Shown here piece by piece: positions 8,993-17,763 of a stretch of DNA of 64,000 nucleotides. Source of the DNA: Fodinibius sediminis (GTDB taxonomy: Bacteria > Bacteroidota > Rhodothermia > Balneolales > Balneolaceae). The notes below the pieces were generated by a model. The model saw nothing but the letters and a program-made list of their open reading frames with translations. It ran no database searches and had not been told where the DNA came from. Location: assembly GCF_900182555.1 (NCBI RefSeq), contig NZ_FXTH01000011.1, positions 111,128 to 175,127 on the forward strand. The letters run 5' to 3'. Position numbers and translations under genes: made by a program. Each line of letters begins with the position of its first letter. Position 1 is the stretch's first letter.

Positions 8993-10549
8993 ATGCGTTC
9001 GTACATATTTATCATGAGATACCTATTCATACTGGGAATATTCATCGGTTGGGCGACCCCAGCTGCTGCGCAGGAGCAGCCGCCCAATATCCTGTTTGTC
9101 ATCAGCGATGACCAGTCGTTCCCGCATGCGTCGGCTTACGGGGCGGATTTTGTCGAAACCCCCGCTTTTGACCGGGTGGCGAGGGAAGGTGTTTTGTTTA
9201 CCAATGCGTTTGTAGCTTCCCCGGGATGCAGCCCCTCACGGGCCGCCATCCTTACCGGGCGATATCCCTGGCAGAATGAAGAGGCAGGTACGCACGGAAG
9301 TTCCTTTCCGAAAAAGTTTCGGGTATTGCCCGACCTCCTTGAGGAAGCAGGCTACGAGGTGGGGTATACGGGCAAGGGGTGGGGCCCCGGCGACTGGGAG
9401 GTCAGCGGGAGAGACCGAAATCCAGCCGGCCCCGCCTTCCAGGAAGTGAAGCTTGATCCGCCGCATGCCTATATCCGTAACACAAACTATGCCGGCAATT
9501 TTGGCGCATTCCTGGAGCAGCGTTCAAAGCAGGCCCCGTTTTATTTTTGGATGGGTACTTCCGAGCCTCACCGTCCTTTCGAGGAAGGCATTGGAGAAGC
9601 CGCTGGAAAAAATCCGGAGGCGGTGAATGTGCCTTCCTATCTTCCGGATACTCCCGAGGTGCGAAGCGATCTGCTTGATTATGCGGTGGAAGTCGAATGG
9701 TTTGATCGGCAGCTCGCACAGGCCCTGAATCTGCTGGAGGAGAAGGGGGAGCTTGAGAATACCCTGATTATTGTCACTTCCGACAATGGGATGGCCTTTC
9801 CGCGGGCTAAGGCAAACCTCTACGAGGATGGTATCCACGTACCGTTGGCCGTGCGATGGGGCAATCATATTCCGGCCGGGCGTTCTATCTCAGACCTCGT
9901 CAGCCTTGTAGATCTTATGCCGACCATGCTGGATGCCGCGAGAGTCGCATACCCGGGGGAGATGGCGATAAGCGGCCGGAGCCTTATGGACATACTTGTC
10001 TCCGGCAAAGAAGGGGTGGTAGACTCCTCACGGAAGATGATCTTTGCGGGAAGGGAGCGTCATTCCAGTTCACGCTGGAACAATCTGGGGTACCCTCAGC
10101 GTGCCCTCCGTACACATCGGTACCTCTACATCCGCAATTTTGCTCCCCAGCGGTGGCCGGCGGGCAGTCCGAGGCGTATTGAGAAGGGCAGCACGCCCCC
10201 CATGCACAGTGGCTATCACGATATCGATTCGGCACCGACGCTGGAGGAAATGACCGAAAATGCCGAGCACCCCTACTTCAACCGTTATCTTCATTTGGCG
10301 GTTGGCAGGCGTCCGGCCGAAGAGCTGTATGACATAAAAGATGATCCTGGCTGTATCAACAACCTGGCATTGCATCCTGAGTATGGTCAGCTTACGCGCC
10401 ATTTTAGAAATAAAATGACTGAACTGCTGGATGAGACCGGAGACCCCCGGATGAGTGGGAAAGGGGATATCTGGGAAAGTTATCCCCGCCTGCGGGGCCC
10501 CATGCGGGAATTTCCTGCCCCGGAGTGGGTGCTTCCCATGGATGAATAA
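8993..10549 (+). CDS. Exported Cys-type sulfatase 3, sulfamidase-like
   Basis: A 518-residue S1 sulfatase. A signal peptide ends at about residue 27 (ATPAAAQ); a second possible start is M8. It has SDD (38-40), formylglycine motif CSPSR (C79), TGKGWGPG (127-134) in place of GKWHLG, and TSDNGMAFPRAK followed by LYEDGIHVPL. That last pattern is typical of the N-sulfoglucosamine sulfohydrolase (heparan N-sulfatase-like) branch, which removes N-linked or exolytic sulfate from glucosamine-like sugars. The branch assignment is from motif memory, so moderate. It lies 110 bp after sulfatase 2. Confidence 0.92.
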   Translation: MRSYIFIMRYLFILGIFIGWATPAAAQEQPPNILFVISDDQSFPHASAYGADFVETPAFDRVAREGVLFTNAFVASPGCSPSRAAILTGRYPWQNEEAGTHGSSFPKKFRVLPDLLEEAGYEVGYTGKGWGPGDWEVSGRDRNPAGPAFQEVKLDPPHAYIRNTNYAGNFGAFLEQRSKQAPFYFWMGTSEPHRPFEEGIGEAAGKNPEAVNVPSYLPDTPEVRSDLLDYAVEVEWFDRQLAQALNLLEEKGELENTLIIVTSDNGMAFPRAKANLYEDGIHVPLAVRWGNHIPAGRSISDLVSLVDLMPTMLDAARVAYPGEMAISGRSLMDILVSGKEGVVDSSRKMIFAGRERHSSSRWNNLGYPQRALRTHRYLYIRNFAPQRWPAGSPRRIEKGSTPPMHSGYHDIDSAPTLEEMTENAEHPYFNRYLHLAVGRRPAEELYDIKDDPGCINNLALHPEYGQLTRHFRNKMTELLDETGDPRMSGKGDIWESYPRLRGPMREFPAPEWVLPMDE

Positions 10550-10666
10550 GAGTTGTCATTTTACAGCTGTATTTATTTATTTGTTTACTGGCAAAGGGAT
10601 TAGGGATGTGTCTTTTTTAGGGAATCACCCTCTCAGATAAGGTAACTGGATGTTGAAATTAGAAAA

Positions 10667-12535
10667 ATGAGCAATATGAAATGGACAGGGAATGGGATGT
10701 TGGATCGGACCATCTGGATTGGATGCATGGCTTTGATGGGGCTGCTGTTTTATGGCTGTGGAGATTCAGCTGAAGACAGGCCGCCCAATATTCTTTGGAT
10801 CACCAGCGAGGACAACAGTCCTTTGCTCGGGGCCTACGGTGACGAGTATGCTGATACCCCGCATCTGGACCGTCTGGCTGAGCAGGGAACCATCTATACA
10901 AACGCCTATGCCACGTCGCCGGTCTGTGCACCCTCTCGCTTTACGCTGATCACAGGTACCTATGCAAACCGAATGGGGACCGAAAATATGCGCAGTACCT
11001 TCCCCATTCCGAAAGAGATTCGCTTTTTTCCCAAGTACCTCCGGGAGGCGGGCTACCATACGACCAATAACCGAAAGAAAGACTATAATACCATTGACCA
11101 GCCGGACGCCTGGGACGAGTCCAGCGGAGAGGCCCACTATCGTGATCGTGCCGAGAATCAGCCCTTTTTTCATGTTCGGAATATTACGATCAGCCACGAA
11201 AGCAGCCTCCACGATCCTATTGATACGCTCATCCATGACCCGGAAAAGGCCCCCGTGCCTCCCTACCATCCAAAGACACCAACAGTAAAAAGGGATTGGG
11301 CACATTATTACGACGAGGTCAGCAGGATGGACGCCCGGGTGGGAAAAATTCTGAACGAGCTTGAAGCATCAGGGGAGGCTGATAACACTATTGTATTTTA
11401 TTATGGAGATCACGGCGGAGCCATGCCAGGCTCCAAGCGGTTTATGAATCAACGGGGACTGAGCATCCCGCTGATTGTTTATATGCCCCCCCGTTATGAA
11501 CATCTGGCACCCGATGAAAAACAAAACGATCGGTTGGTATCCTTTGTGGATTTTTCTGCCACGGTACTGAGCCTGGCAGGTATTGACCCACCTGATTTTA
11601 TGGATGGTAAGCCTTTCCTGGGGGAGCATGCAGTCCCACCGCGGGAATATGTGCACACCTACCGGGCCCGCATGGACGAGCGGTATGACCTGGTTCGCGC
11701 CGTGCATGACAAAGAGATGATGTATGTCCGTAATTATATGCCTCAGCGCATCTATGGCCAACATCTTTGGTACCTTTGGAAAGCCCCATCGATGCGAAGC
11801 TGGGAGCAAGAGTACAAAGAGGGGACCCTGAATGAGATCCAGCGCCAGTTTTTTGAATCCAAGCCGGTGGAAGAACTCTATGATCTCTCGGAAGATCCCT
11901 ATACGGTTCATAATCTGGCTTCTGACCCGGAGTATGAAGACGATCTCAAGCGATTGCGCAAGAAAAATGCCCGCTGGGTACGCGAGCAGGGTGACCTGGG
12001 CTTTATCCCGGAAGGCATCATTGACAGCCTGCGCGGTGATCAAACACTCTATGAAGCGGTCAGGGAAAAAGGGGTTCCGATCGAGACCATCATTGAAACG
12101 GCGGAGATGGCATCCCGGGGCGAAAAGAAGTATATGGATGAACTTGCTGAAAGGCTGAGTCATGAGGATCCCTCGGTACGGTTCTGGGCAGCGATGGGGA
12201 TGGCCATTGGACATGAACATGCGGGCGGTTATATTGGGCTGCTGAAGGAGCGCAGTGAAGATCCGGTGGGCACGGTCCGGGTAGCGGCAGCCGAGGCCTT
12301 GTATGCCTCAGACCGTAAGGAAACGGCTTTTACCATCATGGACGATGCCCTGGATCATCCGGAGGATCATGTCAAGTTGCAGGTACTAAACCTGCTGGAA
12401 TCCATCCGTCCCGACCCCATACCAGAGGAGCTTATGAATCATCTGCAGCGGCTTGCTGACACTTATGAGGGCCGTGACGGTTCGGGCAATTATGTCTTCA
12501 GGGCTTCAAACTGGCTGGTGGAGGGGAATAAGTGA
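10667..12535 (+). CDS. Cys-type sulfatase 4 fused to C-terminal HEAT repeats
   Basis: A 622-residue protein, longer than its neighbours. The N-terminus has a hydrophobic stretch and a lipobox-like FYGC (C31), so it may be a lipoprotein. The sulfatase domain begins at about residue 40 with ITSEDNS, has the formylglycine motif CAPSR (C87), and uses GDHGGAMPGSKR as its metal/lysine loop. The GKWHLG position is replaced by a NNRKKDY segment, as in the 'heparan sulfatase-like' subgroup with SEDN. After about residue 490 come two or more HEAT-like helical repeats (DPSVRFWAAMG, DPVGTVRVAAAEAL). The repeats may bind a partner or a polymer; that is inferred. Confidence 0.9.
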   Translation: MSNMKWTGNGMLDRTIWIGCMALMGLLFYGCGDSAEDRPPNILWITSEDNSPLLGAYGDEYADTPHLDRLAEQGTIYTNAYATSPVCAPSRFTLITGTYANRMGTENMRSTFPIPKEIRFFPKYLREAGYHTTNNRKKDYNTIDQPDAWDESSGEAHYRDRAENQPFFHVRNITISHESSLHDPIDTLIHDPEKAPVPPYHPKTPTVKRDWAHYYDEVSRMDARVGKILNELEASGEADNTIVFYYGDHGGAMPGSKRFMNQRGLSIPLIVYMPPRYEHLAPDEKQNDRLVSFVDFSATVLSLAGIDPPDFMDGKPFLGEHAVPPREYVHTYRARMDERYDLVRAVHDKEMMYVRNYMPQRIYGQHLWYLWKAPSMRSWEQEYKEGTLNEIQRQFFESKPVEELYDLSEDPYTVHNLASDPEYEDDLKRLRKKNARWVREQGDLGFIPEGIIDSLRGDQTLYEAVREKGVPIETIIETAEMASRGEKKYMDELAERLSHEDPSVRFWAAMGMAIGHEHAGGYIGLLKERSEDPVGTVRVAAAEALYASDRKETAFTIMDDALDHPEDHVKLQVLNLLESIRPDPIPEELMNHLQRLADTYEGRDGSGNYVFRASNWLVEGNK

Positions 12536-12642
12536 CAGCGAAAGGCAGAGGGCTATGCTTGCAGCCGGCACAGGCCTTGAAAGAAGTTCATAACTCAATG
12601 GTTGCTCAATACAATATTTAAGCGTGTTACCAACAGGATTGC

Positions 12643-14805
12643 ATGACAACTACTTTCATTAAGGCATACTGCATAAAGGCCCTGGTCATTCTCGTTCTGG
12701 CAGCGGCCTGCCGGCATGAAAAGGATGCCTATCAGACATGGCAGGTATATAAGGGGGATGCATCCAGCAGCAGTTACTCATCCCTGGATCAGATAAACCG
12801 GGACAATGTGGATCAGCTGGAAGTTGCCTGGACCTATCATTCTGGTGACCAACGGCGTGCCGGTAGTCAATCCAATCCCATTATGGTTGAAGGGGTGGTC
12901 TACCTGACGACACCGGGCATCAAGGTTGCAGCGCTGGATGCAGCCTCCGGTCAGGTGCTTTGGACCTTTGATCCCTTTGAAGGGGAAGAGCCGGTATCCG
13001 TGAACCGGGGCGTCACGTACTGGGAAGATGGAGGGGATCACCGCATTTTCTTTTCAGCAGGTTCCTTCTTGTATGCGCTGGATGCAGAGACCGGTTCATT
13101 GATTGAGGAATTTGGTGACGATGGAGCCGTAGATTTAAGAGAAGGGCTGGGGCGTGATCCCGTTCTACTTTCGGTAGGAAGTACCTCACCGGGTATCATT
13201 CATGACGATTTCCTGATTATGGGCTCGATCGTGGGTGAAGGAACGGGATCGGCCCCCGGGCATATTCGGGCATATAATGCTAAAACGGGGGAGATGGAGT
13301 GGATCTTTCATACAATCCCGCATCCCGGGGAGTACGGGCACGAAACCTGGGGCGATAATGCCTGGCAGCAGGCGGGAGGAACCAATAACTGGGCGGGGAT
13401 GAGTTTGGATAAAGAACGAGAAATGGTCTTCGTTCCCACGGGAGCCCCTGCCCCCGATTTTTACAAGCCCGGTACGAGTGGCAAGGGGCGGCACCTGTTC
13501 GGAAACTCTGTGCTCGCCCTGGATGCGAATACGGGAGAGCGTATATGGCATTACCAGATCATTCATCATGATTTGTGGGATTATGATTTACCGGCTCCCC
13601 CCAATCTTGTTACAGTCGAAAAAGGTGGAAAGAGGGTGGATGCGGTGGCACAGGTCACCAAGCATGGCTTTATTTTTGTGCTGGATCGTGAAACAGGCGT
13701 CCCACTCTTTCCTGTGGAGGAACGTCCGGTTCCTCAGTCGGAGATTGAGGGGGAGGAGTCATGGCCCACTCAGCCGTTTCCCCAGAAGCCAAAGCCGTTT
13801 GTCCGCCAGCAACTGGGCAGGGAGGATCTGACGAATATTTCTCCGGAAGCCAGGGAATATGCTCTGAAGAGATTTGAAGAATTGAACTACGAAGGTATGT
13901 TTACACCGGTAGGCGAAGAAGAGACTCTCTTTTATCCGGGAACACGGGGTGGGGCGGAATGGGGTGGCGCCTCTTACGATCCGGAAACGGGCGTGCTTTA
14001 TATTAATGCCAACGAATACGGCAATACCTTTGCTCTCAAAAGAGTAAAGGTTCCCTCCAGAAATACCGCGAGTCCGGCAGTGCGGGGACGAGAAATATAT
14101 CAGATCCATTGTGCAAGCTGTCATAGTAGTCCCGGCGGACCGCTTCCCACACAGTTTCCCTCTCTGCTCAATGTGAAAGATAAGTATACCAGGCATGAGG
14201 TCGAGGAGATCATGGAAAAGGGACGCGGTGGAAAGATGCCGGCTTTCCCCCAGCTTTCCGATACGGAGAAAAAAGCAATTATTGAGTATCTTTTCAGTGT
14301 GGATGAAAAGGGAAACATGAAGACCGCCGGAGCAGCGGACCCAGGTGCGGAGGAAGCTGATTCCAGTTATACTTATACGACCGATTTTGCCTATCGCTCT
14401 TTTTTGGACCAGGAGGGTTATCCTGCGACAAAACCCCCCTGGGGAACTATGAATGCGATTAATCTGAACACGGGAGAACTCGAATGGAGGGTACCTCTCG
14501 GAGAGTATGAAGAGCTGACCAAGCGCGGCGTACCGGTCACGGGCACTCCCAATATGGGGGGCTCCATTGTCACAGCCGGCGGCCTCGTTTTTATCGGGGC
14601 CGCGGCAGATGAGAAGTTCCGTGCATTTGACAAGGAAACAGGCGACATTCTATGGGAATATCAGCTGCCGGCTGTAGGCTATGCCACCCCTTCAACCTAT
14701 GAGATTGATGGCAGGCAGTACGTGGTAATTGCCGCTACGGGGGGAGCGAGGGCAGGAGTAAATAAAAGTGATGCTTTTATAGCCTTTTCCTTACCTGTTA
14801 ACTGA
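12643..14805 (+). CDS. PQQ-dependent dehydrogenase with inserted cytochrome c domain, lipoprotein
   Basis: A 720-residue quinoprotein beta-propeller with a clear lipobox LAAAC (C23). The PQQ-propeller blades include HHDLWDYDLPAPP and repeated ALD(A)xTGxxxW blade closings. A cytochrome c domain is inserted before the last blades: heme motif CASCH at 14110-14124 (C490-H494), with a probable distal methionine in GKMPAFP. Relatives are quinoprotein glucose/polyol dehydrogenases that oxidise sugars in the periplasm and hand electrons to the respiratory chain through heme c. It lies inside the sulfatase run (107 bp after sulfatase 4, 70 bp before sulfatase 5), so its substrate is probably a desulfated sugar. 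No PQQ synthesis genes are in the window. Confidence 0.92.
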   Translation: MTTTFIKAYCIKALVILVLAAACRHEKDAYQTWQVYKGDASSSSYSSLDQINRDNVDQLEVAWTYHSGDQRRAGSQSNPIMVEGVVYLTTPGIKVAALDAASGQVLWTFDPFEGEEPVSVNRGVTYWEDGGDHRIFFSAGSFLYALDAETGSLIEEFGDDGAVDLREGLGRDPVLLSVGSTSPGIIHDDFLIMGSIVGEGTGSAPGHIRAYNAKTGEMEWIFHTIPHPGEYGHETWGDNAWQQAGGTNNWAGMSLDKEREMVFVPTGAPAPDFYKPGTSGKGRHLFGNSVLALDANTGERIWHYQIIHHDLWDYDLPAPPNLVTVEKGGKRVDAVAQVTKHGFIFVLDRETGVPLFPVEERPVPQSEIEGEESWPTQPFPQKPKPFVRQQLGREDLTNISPEAREYALKRFEELNYEGMFTPVGEEETLFYPGTRGGAEWGGASYDPETGVLYINANEYGNTFALKRVKVPSRNTASPAVRGREIYQIHCASCHSSPGGPLPTQFPSLLNVKDKYTRHEVEEIMEKGRGGKMPAFPQLSDTEKKAIIEYLFSVDEKGNMKTAGAADPGAEEADSSYTYTTDFAYRSFLDQEGYPATKPPWGTMNAINLNTGELEWRVPLGEYEELTKRGVPVTGTPNMGGSIVTAGGLVFIGAAADEKFRAFDKETGDILWEYQLPAVGYATPSTYEIDGRQYVVIAATGGARAGVNKSDAFIAFSLPVN

Positions 14806-14875
14806 AGGATATGACAACGAACAGTACAAAACTACATTATTTTAAATCATAAAGACAGGCTAGATACCTATACCT

Positions 14876-16276
14876 ATGCTGATCAACACCTATTTGATGA
14901 AACAATGGAACATCGCCCCGACCGGGATTATAATGCTCATACTGCTCACTGCCTTTACGCTGAGCAGCTGCAGTGAAAAACCTACCGGTGACCAGCCGCC
15001 CAATATTGTTATTTTATTTGCCGATGATATGGGCTACGGGGATTTGAGCAGTTATGGTAACCCGACCATTCGTACGCCTCACATTGATGGGCTGGGTGAA
15101 CAGGGAATCCGTTTTACCTCTTTTGTTACAGCCTCCTGGTGTGTGCCTTCGCGGACGGAGCTGCTTACCGGTCGCCACATGTCGCGTGTGGAGTTTGGCG
15201 GGGGCACTGGATCGGATGGGGAAGGCGGATTGCCTGAGAGTGAAGTGACACTGGCCGAGGGACTCCAGCAGGCTGGCTATGCAACAGGTATGGCCGGCAA
15301 ATGGCACCTGGGTTATAAAAAGGCTAAATTTCTTCCGACGAACCAGGGATTTGATTCCTGGCTGGGACTACCGTATTCAAACGACTACCGCAAACCCTGG
15401 GTACAGACCGAGGAGCCGCTTGGAATGTACAGGGGAACAGAGATGGTAGACCACCCGCTGAACCAGGATTCCCTGACGGTGCGATACACGCAAGAGGCCA
15501 CAAGCTTCATCGAAAAGAATGCAGATGGCGATGCTCCCTTTTTCTTCTACCTGGCTTATAATATGCCCCATCTTCCCATTCATACCATCAAAGAATTCCA
15601 GGAACAGTCGAAAGGGGGATTCTATGGAGATGTCATCGAAACCATCGACTGGAGTGTAGGCCGGGTATTGGAAACGCTTGAAGAGCAGGGGCTTTCAGAA
15701 AATACCATTGTATTTTTTGCTTCCGACAACGGTCCCTGGAACAGTCTGCCCGAACGTATGCTTCAGGATGGAAATGAATACTGGCATACGGGCTCGCCGG
15801 GGCCGCTTCGGGGATCCAAGGCAACCACCTATGAAGGCGGCACCCGGGTCCCTGCAATGATCAGATGGCCGGGACAGATTTCTTCCGGACAGGTAACCGA
15901 TGCCCTGGCGGCCATGCCGGACATCTATCGCACGCTGATGGAAACCGGCGGAGCGGAACTGCCTGACCATCCGCTGGATGGGTATAATTTGATGCCCTTC
16001 CTGAAGGGGGAGTCCGACGAATCTCCACGGGAACACTATGCCTATATTCGGGGGGGACAGCTGCAGGCCTATCGCGAAGGGCCATGGAAGCTGAGACTGG
16101 TGGATCAGAAGCCCCAGCTGTTTAACCTGCAGAACGATCCCGGCGAACGATGGAACCGTGCAGATGAGAAAACAGGACTCGTAGGTGAGTTGCGACAAAA
16201 AATGGAGGAGATGGCCCGTGAGGTCGGTGTCAAAATGCCGGGCGAGGAGGAAGAAAAGGGCCAGGATCAGAGTTAG
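14876..16276 (+). CDS. Cys-type arylsulfatase 5, lipoprotein
   Basis: A 466-residue S1 sulfatase. The N-terminus carries a lipobox LSSC (C32 from this start; a start at M8 gives a more typical signal length). Catalytic features are ADD (49-51), CVPSR (C89), GKWHLG (141-146) and ASDNGPW with the later lysine in RGSKATTYEGG. The PYSNDYRKP segment again resembles arylsulfatase A-like enzymes. The C-terminus is a highly charged glutamate-rich tail. It follows the PQQ dehydrogenase by 70 bp. Confidence 0.93.
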   Translation: MLINTYLMKQWNIAPTGIIMLILLTAFTLSSCSEKPTGDQPPNIVILFADDMGYGDLSSYGNPTIRTPHIDGLGEQGIRFTSFVTASWCVPSRTELLTGRHMSRVEFGGGTGSDGEGGLPESEVTLAEGLQQAGYATGMAGKWHLGYKKAKFLPTNQGFDSWLGLPYSNDYRKPWVQTEEPLGMYRGTEMVDHPLNQDSLTVRYTQEATSFIEKNADGDAPFFFYLAYNMPHLPIHTIKEFQEQSKGGFYGDVIETIDWSVGRVLETLEEQGLSENTIVFFASDNGPWNSLPERMLQDGNEYWHTGSPGPLRGSKATTYEGGTRVPAMIRWPGQISSGQVTDALAAMPDIYRTLMETGGAELPDHPLDGYNLMPFLKGESDESPREHYAYIRGGQLQAYREGPWKLRLVDQKPQLFNLQNDPGERWNRADEKTGLVGELRQKMEEMAREVGVKMPGEEEEKGQDQS

Positions 16277-16313
16277 ATACGGAACATCTTATGAGTGAAA
16301 ACAGCAGTATGCC

Positions 16314-17744
16314 ATGTCTTTAAAAAAGCAGTGGTTATTCAATTGGTTCCTTGTTTTGACAATGGTAGTCGGCAGCTTGGCAGCTGCCCTTCCGGTCTTT
16401 GGGCAGTCCCAGACTGCCGGCGATGTACCCAACATCCTGATTTTTGTGGCGGATGATGCCGGCTGGCGCGATTTTGGAATCTACGGCAATGAGGTTATCC
16501 AGACGCCCAATGTCGACCGGCTCGCAGCGGATGGCCTGCAGTTTGAACAGGCATTCCTGACGACCGCTCAGTGCAGCCCGTCCCGCATTTCAATATTGAC
16601 GGGATTATATCCTCATGCTACGGGTGCTGAGGATCTGCATATGCCCCTTCCCGAGGGAACTCGTATTCTCCCGGATTATCTCGCTGAACGGGGCTATTTC
16701 ACCGGGCATATGAAGAAAACACACTACGGACCGCATGCAGATGCGCAGTTTGACTGGTATAGCGAAAAGCTGTCTGATGAATTTCCTTCCTTCCTGGAAC
16801 AGGCTGGTGAGAAACAGTTTTTCCTGTGGGTGGGATTTTCCGATCCTCACCGTCCGTATGGCAAAGCCCCCGTCCGCCATCGTCCGGGGGAAGTAAAGGT
16901 GCCGCCTTATCTGGTGGACAGTCCGGAGACACGAGCGGATATCGCTCAGTATTATGATGAAATAAGTCGTATGGATGATCAAATCGGCTTGTTTATTGAA
17001 GAGTTGGAAAGGCGGGATCAGCTCGGAAATACCCTCATCATTTTTCTAAGTGACAACGGCTCCCCTTTCCCGCGTGCCAAGGGGACGGTATACGATGAGG
17101 GGGTGCGAACACCGTTGATTTTTCACTGGCCCGAGCAGATTGAGGCGGGCAGCAGGTATGAGGGGTTGACCAGCGTTATTGACCTCACACCCACGCTGCT
17201 CGACCTGGTCAACTATCCGGCTCCCGATACCATGCAGGGGCAAAGTATCCTGGATGTTTTATCGGATCAGACTTTGCCCGGACGGGAATATGTGTATAGC
17301 GAACGCAACTGGCATGACACGGATGAACACATTCGCAGCCTGCGTACTGAGCGCTTTAAGCTGATTCAGAATGCCTATGTAGAGCTTCCACATGGTACCC
17401 CTGCCGATATCGGGGGAAGTCCTTCATTCCGAAGTCTAATAGCGCACAAGAAAGAGGGGACCCTTAACAAGGCACAGTCGCAGCTGTTTGAGGCCCCCCG
17501 TCCGCGTATCGAACTATATGACCTGAAGCAAGACCCCTGGGAACTTAATAATGTAGCCGCAGGTTCTGCACACTGGCAGCGGGCCAGGGAGCTTGCCCAG
17601 CAGCTTAACGACTGGAGGGAGCGAACAGGAGATTTCCCGCCTTACCTGAGGGTACGGGATGATCATACCGATCGTGCCACAGGAGTCTGGTTCTCGCGGG
17701 AGATCCCGCCGATGAGAAACCTCAGGAAGAGCCATCAATATTAA
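16314..17744 (+). CDS. Exported Cys-type sulfatase 6, sulfamidase-like
   Basis: A 476-residue S1 sulfatase with a signal peptide (about 1-31, ending VFGQ). It has ADD (46-48), formylglycine motif CSPSR (C87), KKTHYGP (134-140) at the GKWHLG position, and LSDNGSPFPRAK followed by VYDEGVRTPL. Like sulfatase 3, this is the pattern of the N-sulfoglucosamine sulfohydrolase branch. The two share layout but differ widely in sequence, so they are probably not a recent duplication. Spacing to its neighbours is 37 and 19 bp, which indicates one transcript. Confidence 0.92.
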   Translation: MSLKKQWLFNWFLVLTMVVGSLAAALPVFGQSQTAGDVPNILIFVADDAGWRDFGIYGNEVIQTPNVDRLAADGLQFEQAFLTTAQCSPSRISILTGLYPHATGAEDLHMPLPEGTRILPDYLAERGYFTGHMKKTHYGPHADAQFDWYSEKLSDEFPSFLEQAGEKQFFLWVGFSDPHRPYGKAPVRHRPGEVKVPPYLVDSPETRADIAQYYDEISRMDDQIGLFIEELERRDQLGNTLIIFLSDNGSPFPRAKGTVYDEGVRTPLIFHWPEQIEAGSRYEGLTSVIDLTPTLLDLVNYPAPDTMQGQSILDVLSDQTLPGREYVYSERNWHDTDEHIRSLRTERFKLIQNAYVELPHGTPADIGGSPSFRSLIAHKKEGTLNKAQSQLFEAPRPRIELYDLKQDPWELNNVAAGSAHWQRARELAQQLNDWRERTGDFPPYLRVRDDHTDRATGVWFSREIPPMRNLRKSHQY

Positions 17745-17763
17745 ATGCAAAAGCGATAGTACC

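Noticed and set aside
11369..12220. 283-residue minus-strand frame
   Set aside because: Shadow of sulfatase 4, with no recognisable motif.
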